Assembly (NCBI RefSeq): GCF_000429865.1
Contig: NZ_AUCR01000001.1
Coordinates: forward strand, 548,379-612,378
Direction of reading: 5' to 3'
From: Cucumibacter marinus DSM 18995
GTDB taxonomy: Bacteria > Pseudomonadota > Alphaproteobacteria > Rhizobiales > Devosiaceae
Length of the DNA: 64,000 nucleotides
Below the pieces are notes generated by a model. That model was not told the DNA's origin. It saw nothing but the letters and a program-made list of their open reading frames with translations, and did not search any database. This document shows positions 34,997-43,602 of the stretch, piece by piece. Each line of letters opens with the position of its first letter. The stretch's first letter is position 1. A program made the position numbers and the translations under genes.

Positions 34997-36559
34997 TCAG
35001 GTGAGGCGTGCCTTGGAGAGGTCGATCGGCCCGTTGGGATAGAAATAGACCCCTTCGAGATTCTTCGACATGGCGCGCAGGAACACCGAGGAGAACAGAG
35101 AGATAGAGGGCACCTTGGCAGCCAGGAGCGGCAGGGTTTCTTCCTGCAACACTTTTAGGCGCTCATCGGTCGAAGACGCGTTGCGCTCTTTGTCGAGGGC
35201 GGCGTCGATTTCATCGTCCGCGATCCCGTTGATGAGAGCGAAATCCGAATGGTAGTTCGGGCGCAAGACGAGATCGGGCTCGGGCGAGCCGGTAATCCAG
35301 CCCACATCGATGATGTGGCCCGGGCCCTGCCCGTCGGCGCGGCGGTAAAGCCGTTCTTCCCAGGCGGCGGGTTCGAGGGTCGTGAGCGTCACCGGGAAAC
35401 CCTGCTCCTGCAGCATGGCTGTGATCAGCTCGCCATATTCGCGGGTCTTGGGGTAGAAGCCGACAGAGGTAATGTATTCGATCTCCGGCAGGCCCTGCCC
35501 GTTGGGATAGCCCGCTTCGGCCAGCAATTGCTGGGTCAGCGCGGGATCGTATTTGGGGTAATTCTCGACATCGGTATAGCCGAATTTGACCGGTGAGATG
35601 TGGCAATCCGAAGCCTGACCGGCTTCGCCGACCACCGCCAGAACCTGTTCGCGGTCGATGGCGTGAACCACGGCGCGGCGGACCCGTTCATCGTCGAAAG
35701 GCGGCTTGTTGCAGCGGAAATGCAGATATTTGTTTTCCGAGGACAGCGACCGGTCGGTGACGATGCCCGCTTCGCCGGAGAGCGACTGATACTGCTCGGG
35801 CTCAAGGCGCTCGGTCAGGTGATACTGGCCGTTGAGCAGGCCGAGGACGCGGGTGTTGGCGTCCGGCACATAGGCCCAGACCACGGCCTCGATTTCGGGC
35901 TTGCCGCCATAATAACCCTCAAAGGCCTTGAAGGTGATCTGGTCGCCATTGGTCTCTTCGTAGCGGAAGGGACCAGTGCCGTTGGGGCGGCGTTTGAGGG
36001 CTTCGGGGTCGGCGACGTCCTTGGCCGACAGGATCGGCAGGAAGGCAACGACGTACCAGAAGTTGAGCGCCGGATAACCGAACTTCTCGGTCTTGAGGTG
36101 AACGGTGTAGTCGTCGATTACCTCGACTTCCACCTGTCCCGGATACCAGGCCGAGGCCGGGCGGTCGGGCTGGCAGGCATATTCCATCGTTGCCTTCACA
36201 TCGGCGGCGGTGAAAGGCTCGCCATTGTGGAAGGTGACGCCTTCGCGGAGCTTGTATTCGAGCGTGTAGGTGTCGATCACGCTCCATTCCAGCGCCAGGT
36301 CAGGCAGGATTTCGCCCGGGTTTTCCGGCTTCATCGGGCAGTTGGTGAGGTGACCGAAGACCAGGCCTTCCGCGGTGATCTGCGGAGCTACGGTATGGGA
36401 CGTGGGGTCCCAGCTCGAGGTCACGGTGCCCGCTGCGGCAAAGACCAGCGTGCCGGTCTCCTGAGCAAAGGCCTTCCCGAAAGTGAGGCCTGGCATGACC
36501 ATCGAGCCGGCGCCGACGGCTGTCGCGCCGGCAAGGAAATTACGACGATTTGTTTTCAT
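34997..36559 (-). CDS. periplasmic peptide-type substrate-binding protein
   Basis: A 520-residue family 5 solute-binding protein, captor of the importer. The N terminus MKTNRRNFLAGATAVGAGSM is a Tat-type leader with the twin arginine motif, and the mature part starts near AFAQETG. FHNGEPFTAADVKATMEY and GTGPFRYEE are family signatures. The ligand could be a peptide, amide or other bulky polar compound. The start is the ATG at 36559, after a purine-rich GGGGGGAGAAA; a longer frame reaching 36790 is leader sequence. It heads the operon that ends with the XRE-cupin gene. Confidence 0.9.
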   Translation of the reverse strand: MKTNRRNFLAGATAVGAGSMVMPGLTFGKAFAQETGTLVFAAAGTVTSSWDPTSHTVAPQITAEGLVFGHLTNCPMKPENPGEILPDLALEWSVIDTYTLEYKLREGVTFHNGEPFTAADVKATMEYACQPDRPASAWYPGQVEVEVIDDYTVHLKTEKFGYPALNFWYVVAFLPILSAKDVADPEALKRRPNGTGPFRYEETNGDQITFKAFEGYYGGKPEIEAVVWAYVPDANTRVLGLLNGQYHLTERLEPEQYQSLSGEAGIVTDRSLSSENKYLHFRCNKPPFDDERVRRAVVHAIDREQVLAVVGEAGQASDCHISPVKFGYTDVENYPKYDPALTQQLLAEAGYPNGQGLPEIEYITSVGFYPKTREYGELITAMLQEQGFPVTLTTLEPAAWEERLYRRADGQGPGHIIDVGWITGSPEPDLVLRPNYHSDFALINGIADDEIDAALDKERNASSTDERLKVLQEETLPLLAAKVPSISLFSSVFLRAMSKNLEGVYFYPNGPIDLSKARLT

Positions 36560-36758
36560 GGAGCTTTCTCCCCCCTGGTTGGGCGATGGCCTGGTCCGCC
36601 GGACCCTGTTTCCGGTATCTGGACTCCATCGCACCGGCCCCGTGCGGTAAGACCGGCAGGAGCGAGAATTCAACAGGCTTGATCCTCTTGTCAAGTTACT
36701 TGAATGAGAGTCGTATCCACTTTTCGGTGGGTACGGCCATGTTTCCACAGGCCGGATC
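36560..36758 (-). promoter_or_regulatory. promoter region of the importer operon with a palindrome
   Basis: About 200 bases with no gene upstream of the substrate-binding protein. It has the perfect dyad TCAAGT-T-ACTTGA at 36691-36703, about 130 bases before the start codon. This is a good candidate operator, perhaps for the XRE-cupin regulator at the end of the operon. No promoter boxes are assigned. Confidence 0.4.
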
Positions 36759-36799
36759 ACACAAAACAACCGGCGGATGATGAGATTCAATCCGCCGGT
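36759..36799 (-). terminator. terminator after the small secreted protein gene
   Basis: On the minus strand ACCGGCGGAT and ATCCGCCGGT pair perfectly around an 11-base loop (36769-36799), followed by TGTTTTGTGTG. It closes the transcript of the gene ending at 36862. Confidence 0.75.
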
Positions 36800-36861
36800 C
36801 TAACCAACTGACAATGCTGTTAAAATCGCTTGACCGAACCACCCGGCCCAGCGCAATTACC

Positions 36862-37536
36862 CTACGGGTCGGCAGTGCCTTTTTCGACATTCAGGCCATA
36901 ATAATTTGTGCCGGCGTCGCTGGCCCACAATTCAGGCTCGAAAGGCTGGCAACTCGCCGAATAGCCCTTGCCGTCCGGTCCGCGCACCACCCAGCCCTCG
37001 ACCAGGTAGACGCAGAAATTGTCGGTCGTCTTGACCCGCTTGTAGGGGACCGAGGCCTTACGCACGGTCAGCCCCTTGAGTTCAACCTCTTCGACCCGGG
37101 TATCGTCAGGCACCACCGGCACGTCCTCGCCATGACGGAAGAACAGGGTAAAGGCGGCTTCGAGCGGCATATCGATCTTCACATGCACACGCGCTTTTTC
37201 CGTCAGTTCGGCCACATAGGCCGGCTCGATGTCCTTCAGATCGTGCTCGGTGACGAAATAGAGGCACCAGGCATCGGCGACATCCGCGTTGACGTCATGG
37301 AAGGCGAGGTTCTCATGTCCATCATCGAGATAGGCCTTGATGGCATTCTCGGTCGCCGCATCGAAAACACCGTCGACGGCGCCGGGATCGAAATCGAGGG
37401 CAGAAAGCGCCTCTTCAGCACAGCGGATGGCCATCTCATCGGCGAAAGCAGGTGCCGCGCCCGATGCCGCGGTGAGGGCGGCGGCAAGGGTCAGGGCCGG
37501 CCAGATCCCGTTCGGGATCCCCCTTGAGATCATCAT
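36862..37536 (-). CDS. secreted protein with a peptidoglycan-binding-like N-terminal unit
   Basis: A 224-residue protein of unknown function. A signal peptide runs to about residue 32 (ALTLAAALTAASGAAPAFA). Then CAEEALSALDFDPGAVDGVF and DAATENAIKAYL resemble the small peptidoglycan-binding repeat found in many cell-wall enzymes. The rest has no recognised domain; cysteines at WCLYF, NFCVYL and ASCQPF could form disulfides. Expected in the periplasm. Tandem ATGs at 37536 and 37533 follow GAGGAG, which supports this start rather than an upstream one at 37623. Confidence 0.65.
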   Translation of the reverse strand: MMISRGIPNGIWPALTLAAALTAASGAAPAFADEMAIRCAEEALSALDFDPGAVDGVFDAATENAIKAYLDDGHENLAFHDVNADVADAWCLYFVTEHDLKDIEPAYVAELTEKARVHVKIDMPLEAAFTLFFRHGEDVPVVPDDTRVEEVELKGLTVRKASVPYKRVKTTDNFCVYLVEGWVVRGPDGKGYSASCQPFEPELWASDAGTNYYGLNVEKGTADP

Positions 37537-37736
37537 GGCAGCGGTCTCCTCGGCTCGGTTCGTGAGGTCATGAATTCGTATCGGACGGCATGGTGGCCAG
37601 AGCTTAGCCGCCGGGTCAACCACCGCGTGAAATTGGAATTTAACTTTGACGTCAAATATTTCGCCTCCTGTCCCTGTTCGACTTAAGGCCTTGGAAAGAA
37701 GCTAGGCATAGATTGCCCGCCATCGGAGGGATGCCG

Positions 37737-38702
37737 ATGGACAATTTTGACTTTTTTGACGAGGACGCCAGCGGAATAAGCACGGCGATCCTCACGCAGA
37801 AATCGCTCGTCGATACCGAGGACAAGCTCGGGTCGATGCTCGATGTGATGCCGATCGGGCTGCTGTTTCACACCGAACAGGGCATTTTGTACGCCAATCG
37901 CGAAGCGTGTCGGCTGCTGGCGGTGACCAAATCGGGGTTGTTCGGCCAGCACCTGATGGATTTCGTGCGTGACGGGGAAGTCGACAAGACCTCGTCCGAA
38001 TTCCGGGCGGCCTTTCTGGGCGAAGGCGAAACCTGCGAGCATGAGAGCGTTATTCGCGGGCAAGACGGCAAAGAGCGGCTCGTCAAGATCATCGCGGGCA
38101 AATTGCCCTGGGAGGGCACACCGGTCATCCAGGTGCTTTTCCAGGACATTACCGATCAGAAGCGCGCGGAGAACTCGCTGCGCAAGCTCACCATCACCGA
38201 CGAACTGACCGGGGCCTACAATCGCCGCCACGTCTTTTACGAGGCCGAACTCTATATCGGCGACGACGGCAAGAATTCGGTGCCCCTCAGCGTCATTCTC
38301 ACCGATATCGACCACTTCAAGGCCATCAATGACAATTACGGCCATGCGGTCGGCGATATCGCGCTTCGGGAAATCACAAGGCACGCCCAGCATTTCGTGC
38401 CGACCCTGTCTGGGGCGGATTCGGCGCTCTTCGCGCGGGTCGGGGGCGAGGAATTCCTGATTCTTCTGCCCGGTTTCGAAATCGAGGCGGCAGAGCGTGT
38501 GGCAGAGCAGTTCCGGCGGGGCGTGGGCGGGCTCGAAATCCCCCTGCCCTGCAGTGACACGCCGCTCGGATTCACAGTGTCGTCCGGGGTCGCGGAATAC
38601 CGCACCAATGACCGCAATCTCGATGGCCTGCTCTCGCGTGCCGACAAGGCGCTCTACGCCGCCAAGTCCGAAGGCCGCAACCGGGTCGCAATCGCGCGTT
38701 GA
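37737..38702 (+). CDS. PAS-GGDEF diguanylate cyclase
   Basis: A soluble 321-residue enzyme expected to make cyclic-di-GMP. A PAS sensor (about residues 25-145: MLDVMPIGLLFHTEQGILYA) is followed by a short helix and a GGDEF domain (about 155-320) with the active motif in the form GGEEF and DIDHFKAINDNYGHAVGD. The product-inhibition RxxD is not present at the usual place. GGAGGG lies just before ATG 37731 and seven bases before ATG 37737; spacing favours the latter. It stands alone, convergent with a LysR gene. Confidence 0.88.
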   Translation: MDNFDFFDEDASGISTAILTQKSLVDTEDKLGSMLDVMPIGLLFHTEQGILYANREACRLLAVTKSGLFGQHLMDFVRDGEVDKTSSEFRAAFLGEGETCEHESVIRGQDGKERLVKIIAGKLPWEGTPVIQVLFQDITDQKRAENSLRKLTITDELTGAYNRRHVFYEAELYIGDDGKNSVPLSVILTDIDHFKAINDNYGHAVGDIALREITRHAQHFVPTLSGADSALFARVGGEEFLILLPGFEIEAAERVAEQFRRGVGGLEIPLPCSDTPLGFTVSSGVAEYRTNDRNLDGLLSRADKALYAAKSEGRNRVAIAR

Positions 38703-38711
38703 GCCGCGCCC

Positions 38712-39614
38712 TCACCGCACCTGCGACAGCAACCACTGGCTGAACACCCGGACGCGCGGGAGCTCGGCCTTGGCTGTCGGGGTGACGAGGTAATAAGCGC
38801 CAGGCCCGCCGACGCGGACCGAGAACGGCGCGACCAGATTGCCCCGCCGCACATCATCTTCGACAACGAAACTCGGCAACAGCGCGATGCCCAGCCCCGC
38901 AATCGCGGCCTGCACGACCATGAAGAAGTGCTCGAGGCTCGGGCCCCATTTGATGTTCTGCGGCGCGATGCCGACGGCGCGAAACCAGTGCTCCCACGCC
39001 TGGGGCCGTGTCGAATGCCGGATCAGGCTATGGTGCTCGAGCGCCTCATAGTCGGTAAGCGGATGTTCGCCTTCCATGATCGAAGGACTGCACACCACCT
39101 GGATCTCTTCGGACATCAGCGGCTCGGCCACCGCATCGGGCCAATTGCCGTGTCCGAAACGCACTGCGACGTCGATCCGCTCTTTGGCGAAATCCAGTTC
39201 GCCGTCACTCGAAATCAGGTTGAGGCTGATCTCGGGATGGGTTTCCTGGAACGAGGAAAGCCGGGGCACCAGCCAGCGCGTACCGAAGGTCGGCAGCATG
39301 CCGATCGACAGCGTGCCGCGGCCATCACGGGTTGAGATGAGCTCGACCGTACCGGCTTCGATTCGGTCGAGGGCATCCTTCACCAAGTCTGAATAGAACC
39401 GCCCCTGATCGGTCAGTTCGATCCGCCGCGAATGGCGGTTGAAGAGGCGGATTTCCAGATAGGTCTCAAGGCTGCGCACCAGCCGGCTCGCCGCGCTTTG
39501 GGTGACGTTCAACTCCTCCGCTGCGCGGGTGAAGGAGTTGTGGCGGGCGACAGCTTCGAAGGTTCTGAGCGCGTTGAGTGAGGGTAACAGGCGGCCGGGC
39601 ATATGGGGGTCCAT
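38712..39614 (-). CDS. LysR-family regulator (GcvA-like)
   Basis: A 300-residue LysR regulator. The winged helix-turn-helix (about residues 15-70) reads LNALRTFEAVARHNSFTRAA and QSAASRLVRSLE, and the effector domain fills the rest, with no helices suggesting membrane location. It is divergent from the VOC gene across 130 bases, the usual arrangement of a LysR protein and its target, so it probably controls the operon from 39745 to 47237. The inducer is unknown. Confidence 0.88.
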   Translation of the reverse strand: MDPHMPGRLLPSLNALRTFEAVARHNSFTRAAEELNVTQSAASRLVRSLETYLEIRLFNRHSRRIELTDQGRFYSDLVKDALDRIEAGTVELISTRDGRGTLSIGMLPTFGTRWLVPRLSSFQETHPEISLNLISSDGELDFAKERIDVAVRFGHGNWPDAVAEPLMSEEIQVVCSPSIMEGEHPLTDYEALEHHSLIRHSTRPQAWEHWFRAVGIAPQNIKWGPSLEHFFMVVQAAIAGLGIALLPSFVVEDDVRRGNLVAPFSVRVGGPGAYYLVTPTAKAELPRVRVFSQWLLSQVR

Positions 39615-39744
39615 TCGTTCATCTCATGGATTGGCAATCTTTATGCGACTTGTCGCGCAGTGCCAAGCAGGTACGATTTGCCTCAATCCAGATGGCGTTT
39701 TGCCGACCCTGCAACCCTGCCCAACCAGACAGAGGCCATGCCGC
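39615..39744. promoter_or_regulatory. divergent LysR/target control region
   Basis: The 130 bases between the divergent starts should hold both promoters and the LysR site. A short dyad GCGAC-TT-GTCGC lies at 39645-39656 and is the best candidate site seen. Confidence 0.35.
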
Positions 39745-40155
39745 ATGACTCCCTTTCACCTTGCTTTTGCAATTGATGAGATCGAGGCGACCCGGGATTT
39801 CTACCATCGCGTTCTCGGCTGTGCATTGGGGCGTGAGGCGCCGAACTGGATCGATTTCGATTTTTTCGGGCACCAGATTTCCGGCCATGTGAACACCGAT
39901 GCACGTTCACCCGCCACCACCGAGGTCGCGGGTGAACAGGTACCGCTGCACCATTTCGGTGTCGTGCTTCCCTGGGCCCAGTGGAACGAGCTGATTGCAC
40001 GCCTCAGGGCGGAGAACTGGGCGTTCCTGCTCGAGCCACACATTCGTTTCGAGAATGAGCCGGGCGAGCAAGGCACCTTCTTCATCAAGGACCCGTCCGG
40101 CAACGCGCTCGAATTCAAATCATTCAAGAACGGACTTGGCCTGTTCGACCGATAG
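39745..40155 (+). CDS. VOC-superfamily (glyoxalase-fold) protein
   Basis: A 136-residue metalloenzyme of the vicinal oxygen chelate fold (glyoxalases, dioxygenases, resistance proteins). It starts FHLAFAIDEIEATRDFYHRV, has LHHFGVVLPW in the middle with His ligands and ends with DPSGNALEFKSF, whose Glu is a metal ligand. It is the first gene of the LysR-linked operon. The exact reaction is not evident. ATG 39745 is the first in-frame start giving the family N terminus, about nine bases after AGAGG. Confidence 0.82.
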   Translation: MTPFHLAFAIDEIEATRDFYHRVLGCALGREAPNWIDFDFFGHQISGHVNTDARSPATTEVAGEQVPLHHFGVVLPWAQWNELIARLRAENWAFLLEPHIRFENEPGEQGTFFIKDPSGNALEFKSFKNGLGLFDR

Positions 40156-40184
40156 GTCCGGGCCAATCAAACGGGAGACATGGA

Positions 40185-41366
40185 ATGGACGATTTCGCCA
40201 TCGGCCGCGAACTGACCGCGATCACAATGGGCATCGATGCCTTCGAACGCCGCAATGCCGGGGGCGACGGGCTGCTCGACGATGAAGGGCTGGTGCCCAT
40301 CTATATGGGCAAGGATATCGAGCCCGGACGCGACTATGCCGATTGGGACTCGCCGCGCCGTGACCTCGACGCCCTGACATCGACTGTCGCTGCGCTGCCG
40401 GAATCGGGCCGCAAATCATTCCTTGAAGGCATGGTTGCTTCGCTCAAGGTCGCGGTCCGGCTGTTCGCCGGCGGCACCCCGTCATTCGATGAGAAGGTCC
40501 GCAACCTGGTTGGCGCTCCGGTTGGCCGAGTTGCCGAGGAAGACATTGCCGGCCATCGCGAGCGACTTGACCGCAACCTTTCGGCCTCGGGCTTCGGCAC
40601 TGGCACGCTGACCGAGCGGGTGAAGGCCTGGCAGGCGGCCAAGGCGGTCGAAACCGACGACATCCAGTCCGTTTTCGATGAACTGATGGCCGTAGCCAAG
40701 GCACGTACCGCCGACCGGATCTTCGATACGGGCGACTATACAATGGCGCTCAACCCCTTGCGGGATATCCCGTTTTCCGCTCGCTGCAACTTCAACGAAG
40801 GCCAGATGGATCTCAATGTCGATCTCGCCTTTACCCGCGCCGCGCTCAAGCACCTTGTGTGTCATGAGGTGTTTCCCGGCCACTCGACACAGCTGCTGGC
40901 CACTCGCGCGGCGGTCGATGCCGGCGAAGCCCCGCTCGATGCGCTGCTGATTACCGCAAACGCGATCACCGGTTGCGTGCAGGAAGGAATCGGCGATCAG
41001 GGCGTCCAGCTGATCGACTGGATCGAGGACGCGGATGATGCGGTCTATCTCGAATTGCGTTCCCTGCAGTCGGCGGTGCAGACCTCGGGCGCCTGGATGC
41101 TGATGGCCGAGGGCCTGCCCGCCGACGAGGTTGCGCACTATCTGCGCGAAACCGGCATGGGTCAGGAAGCGTGGGTCCAGGGCCGGCTGCGCATGGCCTC
41201 GCATCCCTTCCGCGGACCGTTTATCGCCTCGTACTGGGGTGGCAACGAGGCTGTCCGCAAAGTGCGAGAGACGGTCACCGAGGCCGAATGGCCGGCCTTC
41301 GTTACTGCCCTGTACAAACGCGCACAGAGCCCGCAGAGCATCGCCCGTTTCCGCGAAGCGGCCTGA
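40185..41366 (+). CDS. HExxPGH metallopeptidase-like protein
   Basis: A 393-residue protein with the zinc motif CHEVFPGHSTQ (His227, Glu228, His233), the variant HExxPGH seen in DUF885-type and related peptidases. A helical N-terminal region (residues about 60-200) precedes it. No signal peptide, so it should act in the cytoplasm. It belongs to the same operon as a second, larger DUF885 protein and peptide-type ATPases, which points to cleavage of an imported peptide-like compound. GGGAG precedes ATG 40185 at normal distance. Confidence 0.72.
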   Translation: MDDFAIGRELTAITMGIDAFERRNAGGDGLLDDEGLVPIYMGKDIEPGRDYADWDSPRRDLDALTSTVAALPESGRKSFLEGMVASLKVAVRLFAGGTPSFDEKVRNLVGAPVGRVAEEDIAGHRERLDRNLSASGFGTGTLTERVKAWQAAKAVETDDIQSVFDELMAVAKARTADRIFDTGDYTMALNPLRDIPFSARCNFNEGQMDLNVDLAFTRAALKHLVCHEVFPGHSTQLLATRAAVDAGEAPLDALLITANAITGCVQEGIGDQGVQLIDWIEDADDAVYLELRSLQSAVQTSGAWMLMAEGLPADEVAHYLRETGMGQEAWVQGRLRMASHPFRGPFIASYWGGNEAVRKVRETVTEAEWPAFVTALYKRAQSPQSIARFREAA

Positions 41367-41404
41367 GGCCGCATCGTTTTCCCCAAGGATTCCCCGGAGG
41401 ATTC

Positions 41405-42484
41405 ATGTCCATCACCATTCTCGGCGCGGGAGCCATTGGCGGCCTTGCAGGCGCCTATATGAGCCGCGCCGGTCACGACGTCACGCTGGTCGACCGCTGG
41501 GCCGAACATGTTCAGGCCCTCAACGAAAAGGGCCTGTTCATCGACGGTGTGCGCGGTGAAATGACAATTCCGGTCAAGGCCGCCCTGCCCGGCGAATTGA
41601 CCGGCCCGCTCGATACCGTGCTGATCGCCACAAAATCCCAGCACGCGGTCGAAGCGCTCAAGCAGATCATTCCGCTGCTGACGCCGGAAAGCGCCGTAGT
41701 GTCCTTCCAGAACGGGTTCAACGAACCGGACCTGGTGGCGGCGCTCGACGAGGCGGGGCTGCCTGGCGAAAAGATTGTCATGGGCTCGATCCCCAATTAC
41801 GGCGGCGCGCTCGTCGACCCGGGCTATATCGAGTTCGTGCATGAGGGGCCGATCCAGCTCGGCGAACTGTCGGGCGAGATCACCCCTCGCCTCGAAGCGC
41901 TCGCCAAGAAGCTCGAAGCGCTGACCAATGTGCAGGTATCGAGCAATATCTGGGGCCAGATCTGGGCCAAGGAAGTCTATGCGGCCCAGGTCGTGTTCAC
42001 TGCCCTTGTCGATGCCCACATCACCGAAAGCCTCGGCAATGAGCGCTATGCCCGCATCGCCGGAGCAGTGGTGCGCGAGGCGCTCGAGATCGCGGAAGCG
42101 TCAGGAATCACCGTCGAGGCCTTCGATTTCTTCGATCCGGCCAACTACAAGCCGGAGACGTCCGCCGACACGCAGAAGCTGCTCGACAATATCGCCCATG
42201 CCGTCTGGCTGCTGAAAAAGGACCAGAACACCCGCACCCATGATTTCAAGAAAAAGGGCTCGGGGATCTGGTGGGACATCGTCTATCGCAAGCGCGAGTC
42301 CGAGGTTCGCTCCTCGAGCGGCAAGCTGATCGCCTATGCCCAGAAATCGGGCGCGGATGCCCGGCTCAACAACAAGCTCTATTCGATGATCTATGAGATC
42401 GAGGACGGCACCCGCGAACTCGGTTTCCACAATTACGATGAGCTTGAGGCCTATGTGGCCGAATGCGGAAAGGCGCTGCCATGA
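41405..42484 (+). CDS. ketopantoate-reductase-like dehydrogenase (PanE/ApbA family)
   Basis: A 359-residue NAD(P)-dependent dehydrogenase. The Rossmann motif ILGAGAIGGLAGAY opens the protein, ATKSQHAVEAL and SFQNGFNEPD mark the substrate cleft, with Lys conserved in IWAKEVYAAQV. The family includes 2-dehydropantoate reductase, but proteins of this length in catabolic operons often act on other 2-oxo acids. The start at 41405 follows GGAGG by four bases. Ends in an ATGA overlap with the Gfo/Idh gene. Confidence 0.82.
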   Translation: MSITILGAGAIGGLAGAYMSRAGHDVTLVDRWAEHVQALNEKGLFIDGVRGEMTIPVKAALPGELTGPLDTVLIATKSQHAVEALKQIIPLLTPESAVVSFQNGFNEPDLVAALDEAGLPGEKIVMGSIPNYGGALVDPGYIEFVHEGPIQLGELSGEITPRLEALAKKLEALTNVQVSSNIWGQIWAKEVYAAQVVFTALVDAHITESLGNERYARIAGAVVREALEIAEASGITVEAFDFFDPANYKPETSADTQKLLDNIAHAVWLLKKDQNTRTHDFKKKGSGIWWDIVYRKRESEVRSSSGKLIAYAQKSGADARLNNKLYSMIYEIEDGTRELGFHNYDELEAYVAECGKALP

Positions 42485-43602
42485 GCACTGGTCGAACCTT
42501 GCATGTGGGGCTGATCGGCGCCCATAACTGGGCCGAAAGCGCCCATCTGCCGGGCTATGCCGCCCATCCCCAGGTGGAGCTGACGGCAATCTGCGATATC
42601 GAGCCCGACCGGGCCAGGGCGCTGGGCGAACGGTTCGGGGCCAAGAAGGTCTATACCGATCCCGATCAGATGTTTGCCGATCCCGACATCGAGATGGTGG
42701 ATGTATGCACCCCGACGCACACCCATCTGCCGCTCTCTCTAGGCGCTATCGCTGCCGGCAAGCATGTCTTGAGCGAAAAGCCCCTGCATACCCAGGCCGC
42801 CCCTGCATTCGATGCGGCGCGGCGCGCCGAACAGCGGGGCGTGCGCACCAAGCTCGGTTTCACCTTCCGCTATTCGCCGGCCATCCGGCAGATCAAACAG
42901 TGGATCGAGGACGGGACGCTGGGCGAGATCTTCCACATCCACGGGTTCGAACAGAACTCGCAATGGCTCGATCCGGCAGAGCCGCTGCGCCAGATCGCAC
43001 CCGACACGCCGCGCGACAAGCTGATCCCGGCCTCTATCGTGGGCTATGGCTCGCATCTTATCGATCTGATGCGCTGGCTCGGCGGTGAGTTCGGCGCTGT
43101 GACCTCAACGATGAAGAACTTCATCCCCGAGCGTATTGTGCGCGGCGAGGAGGGCATGCAGCGCATCCCGGTCGAGGATGGAGCCGCTGCGCTGGTCGAA
43201 TACAAGAACGGTGCCCAGGGTCTTTTGCAGACCAGCTTCATCGCGGTCGGCAATTACCCGGGCGTCGAGATTCGGGTCTATGGCTCGAAGGGCGCGGCTG
43301 TCGCGCGGCTGATCGAGGAGTTCGGCGTTGCCGAAACCCTGACGCTGGCGCGTGCGGACGCGGTCGAGTTCCAGAAGATCGACCTGCCCGAGAGCGCCCT
43401 GCCCCCCGGTACCACGCTCAACACGCCGTGGCCGGAACTCTACTACCGCAATCTTGTCCGGCATTTTGTCGATGAAATCCTTGAAGGCCGCCCCGAGGAG
43501 TGCACCTTCTACGACGGCGCCATGAGCCAGCAGATCGTCGATGCGATCATCCTGGCCCATAATGAGCGCCGTTGGGTGAATATCGAAACCGGGGATCTAT
43601 GA
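42481..43602 (+). CDS. Gfo/Idh/MocA-family oxidoreductase
   Basis: A 373-residue dehydrogenase with an N-terminal nucleotide-binding domain (HVGLIGAHNWAESAHLPG, in place of the usual GxGxxG) and the signature VLSEKPLHTQ (in the family EKP with catalytic Lys). The His in YGSHLIDLMRWLGGEF fits the C-terminal catalytic domain. These enzymes oxidise sugars, inositols or other polyols. The ATG at 42481 overlaps the PanE-like stop (ATGA). The next gene starts in the same way, so translation is coupled. Confidence 0.86.
   Translation: MSTGRTLHVGLIGAHNWAESAHLPGYAAHPQVELTAICDIEPDRARALGERFGAKKVYTDPDQMFADPDIEMVDVCTPTHTHLPLSLGAIAAGKHVLSEKPLHTQAAPAFDAARRAEQRGVRTKLGFTFRYSPAIRQIKQWIEDGTLGEIFHIHGFEQNSQWLDPAEPLRQIAPDTPRDKLIPASIVGYGSHLIDLMRWLGGEFGAVTSTMKNFIPERIVRGEEGMQRIPVEDGAAALVEYKNGAQGLLQTSFIAVGNYPGVEIRVYGSKGAAVARLIEEFGVAETLTLARADAVEFQKIDLPESALPPGTTLNTPWPELYYRNLVRHFVDEILEGRPEECTFYDGAMSQQIVDAIILAHNERRWVNIETGDL

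Noticed and set aside
40180..40185. ATG at 40180 as start for the HExxPGH protein
   Set aside because: It is out of frame with the coding sequence; ATG 40185 is in frame and at good distance from GGGAG.
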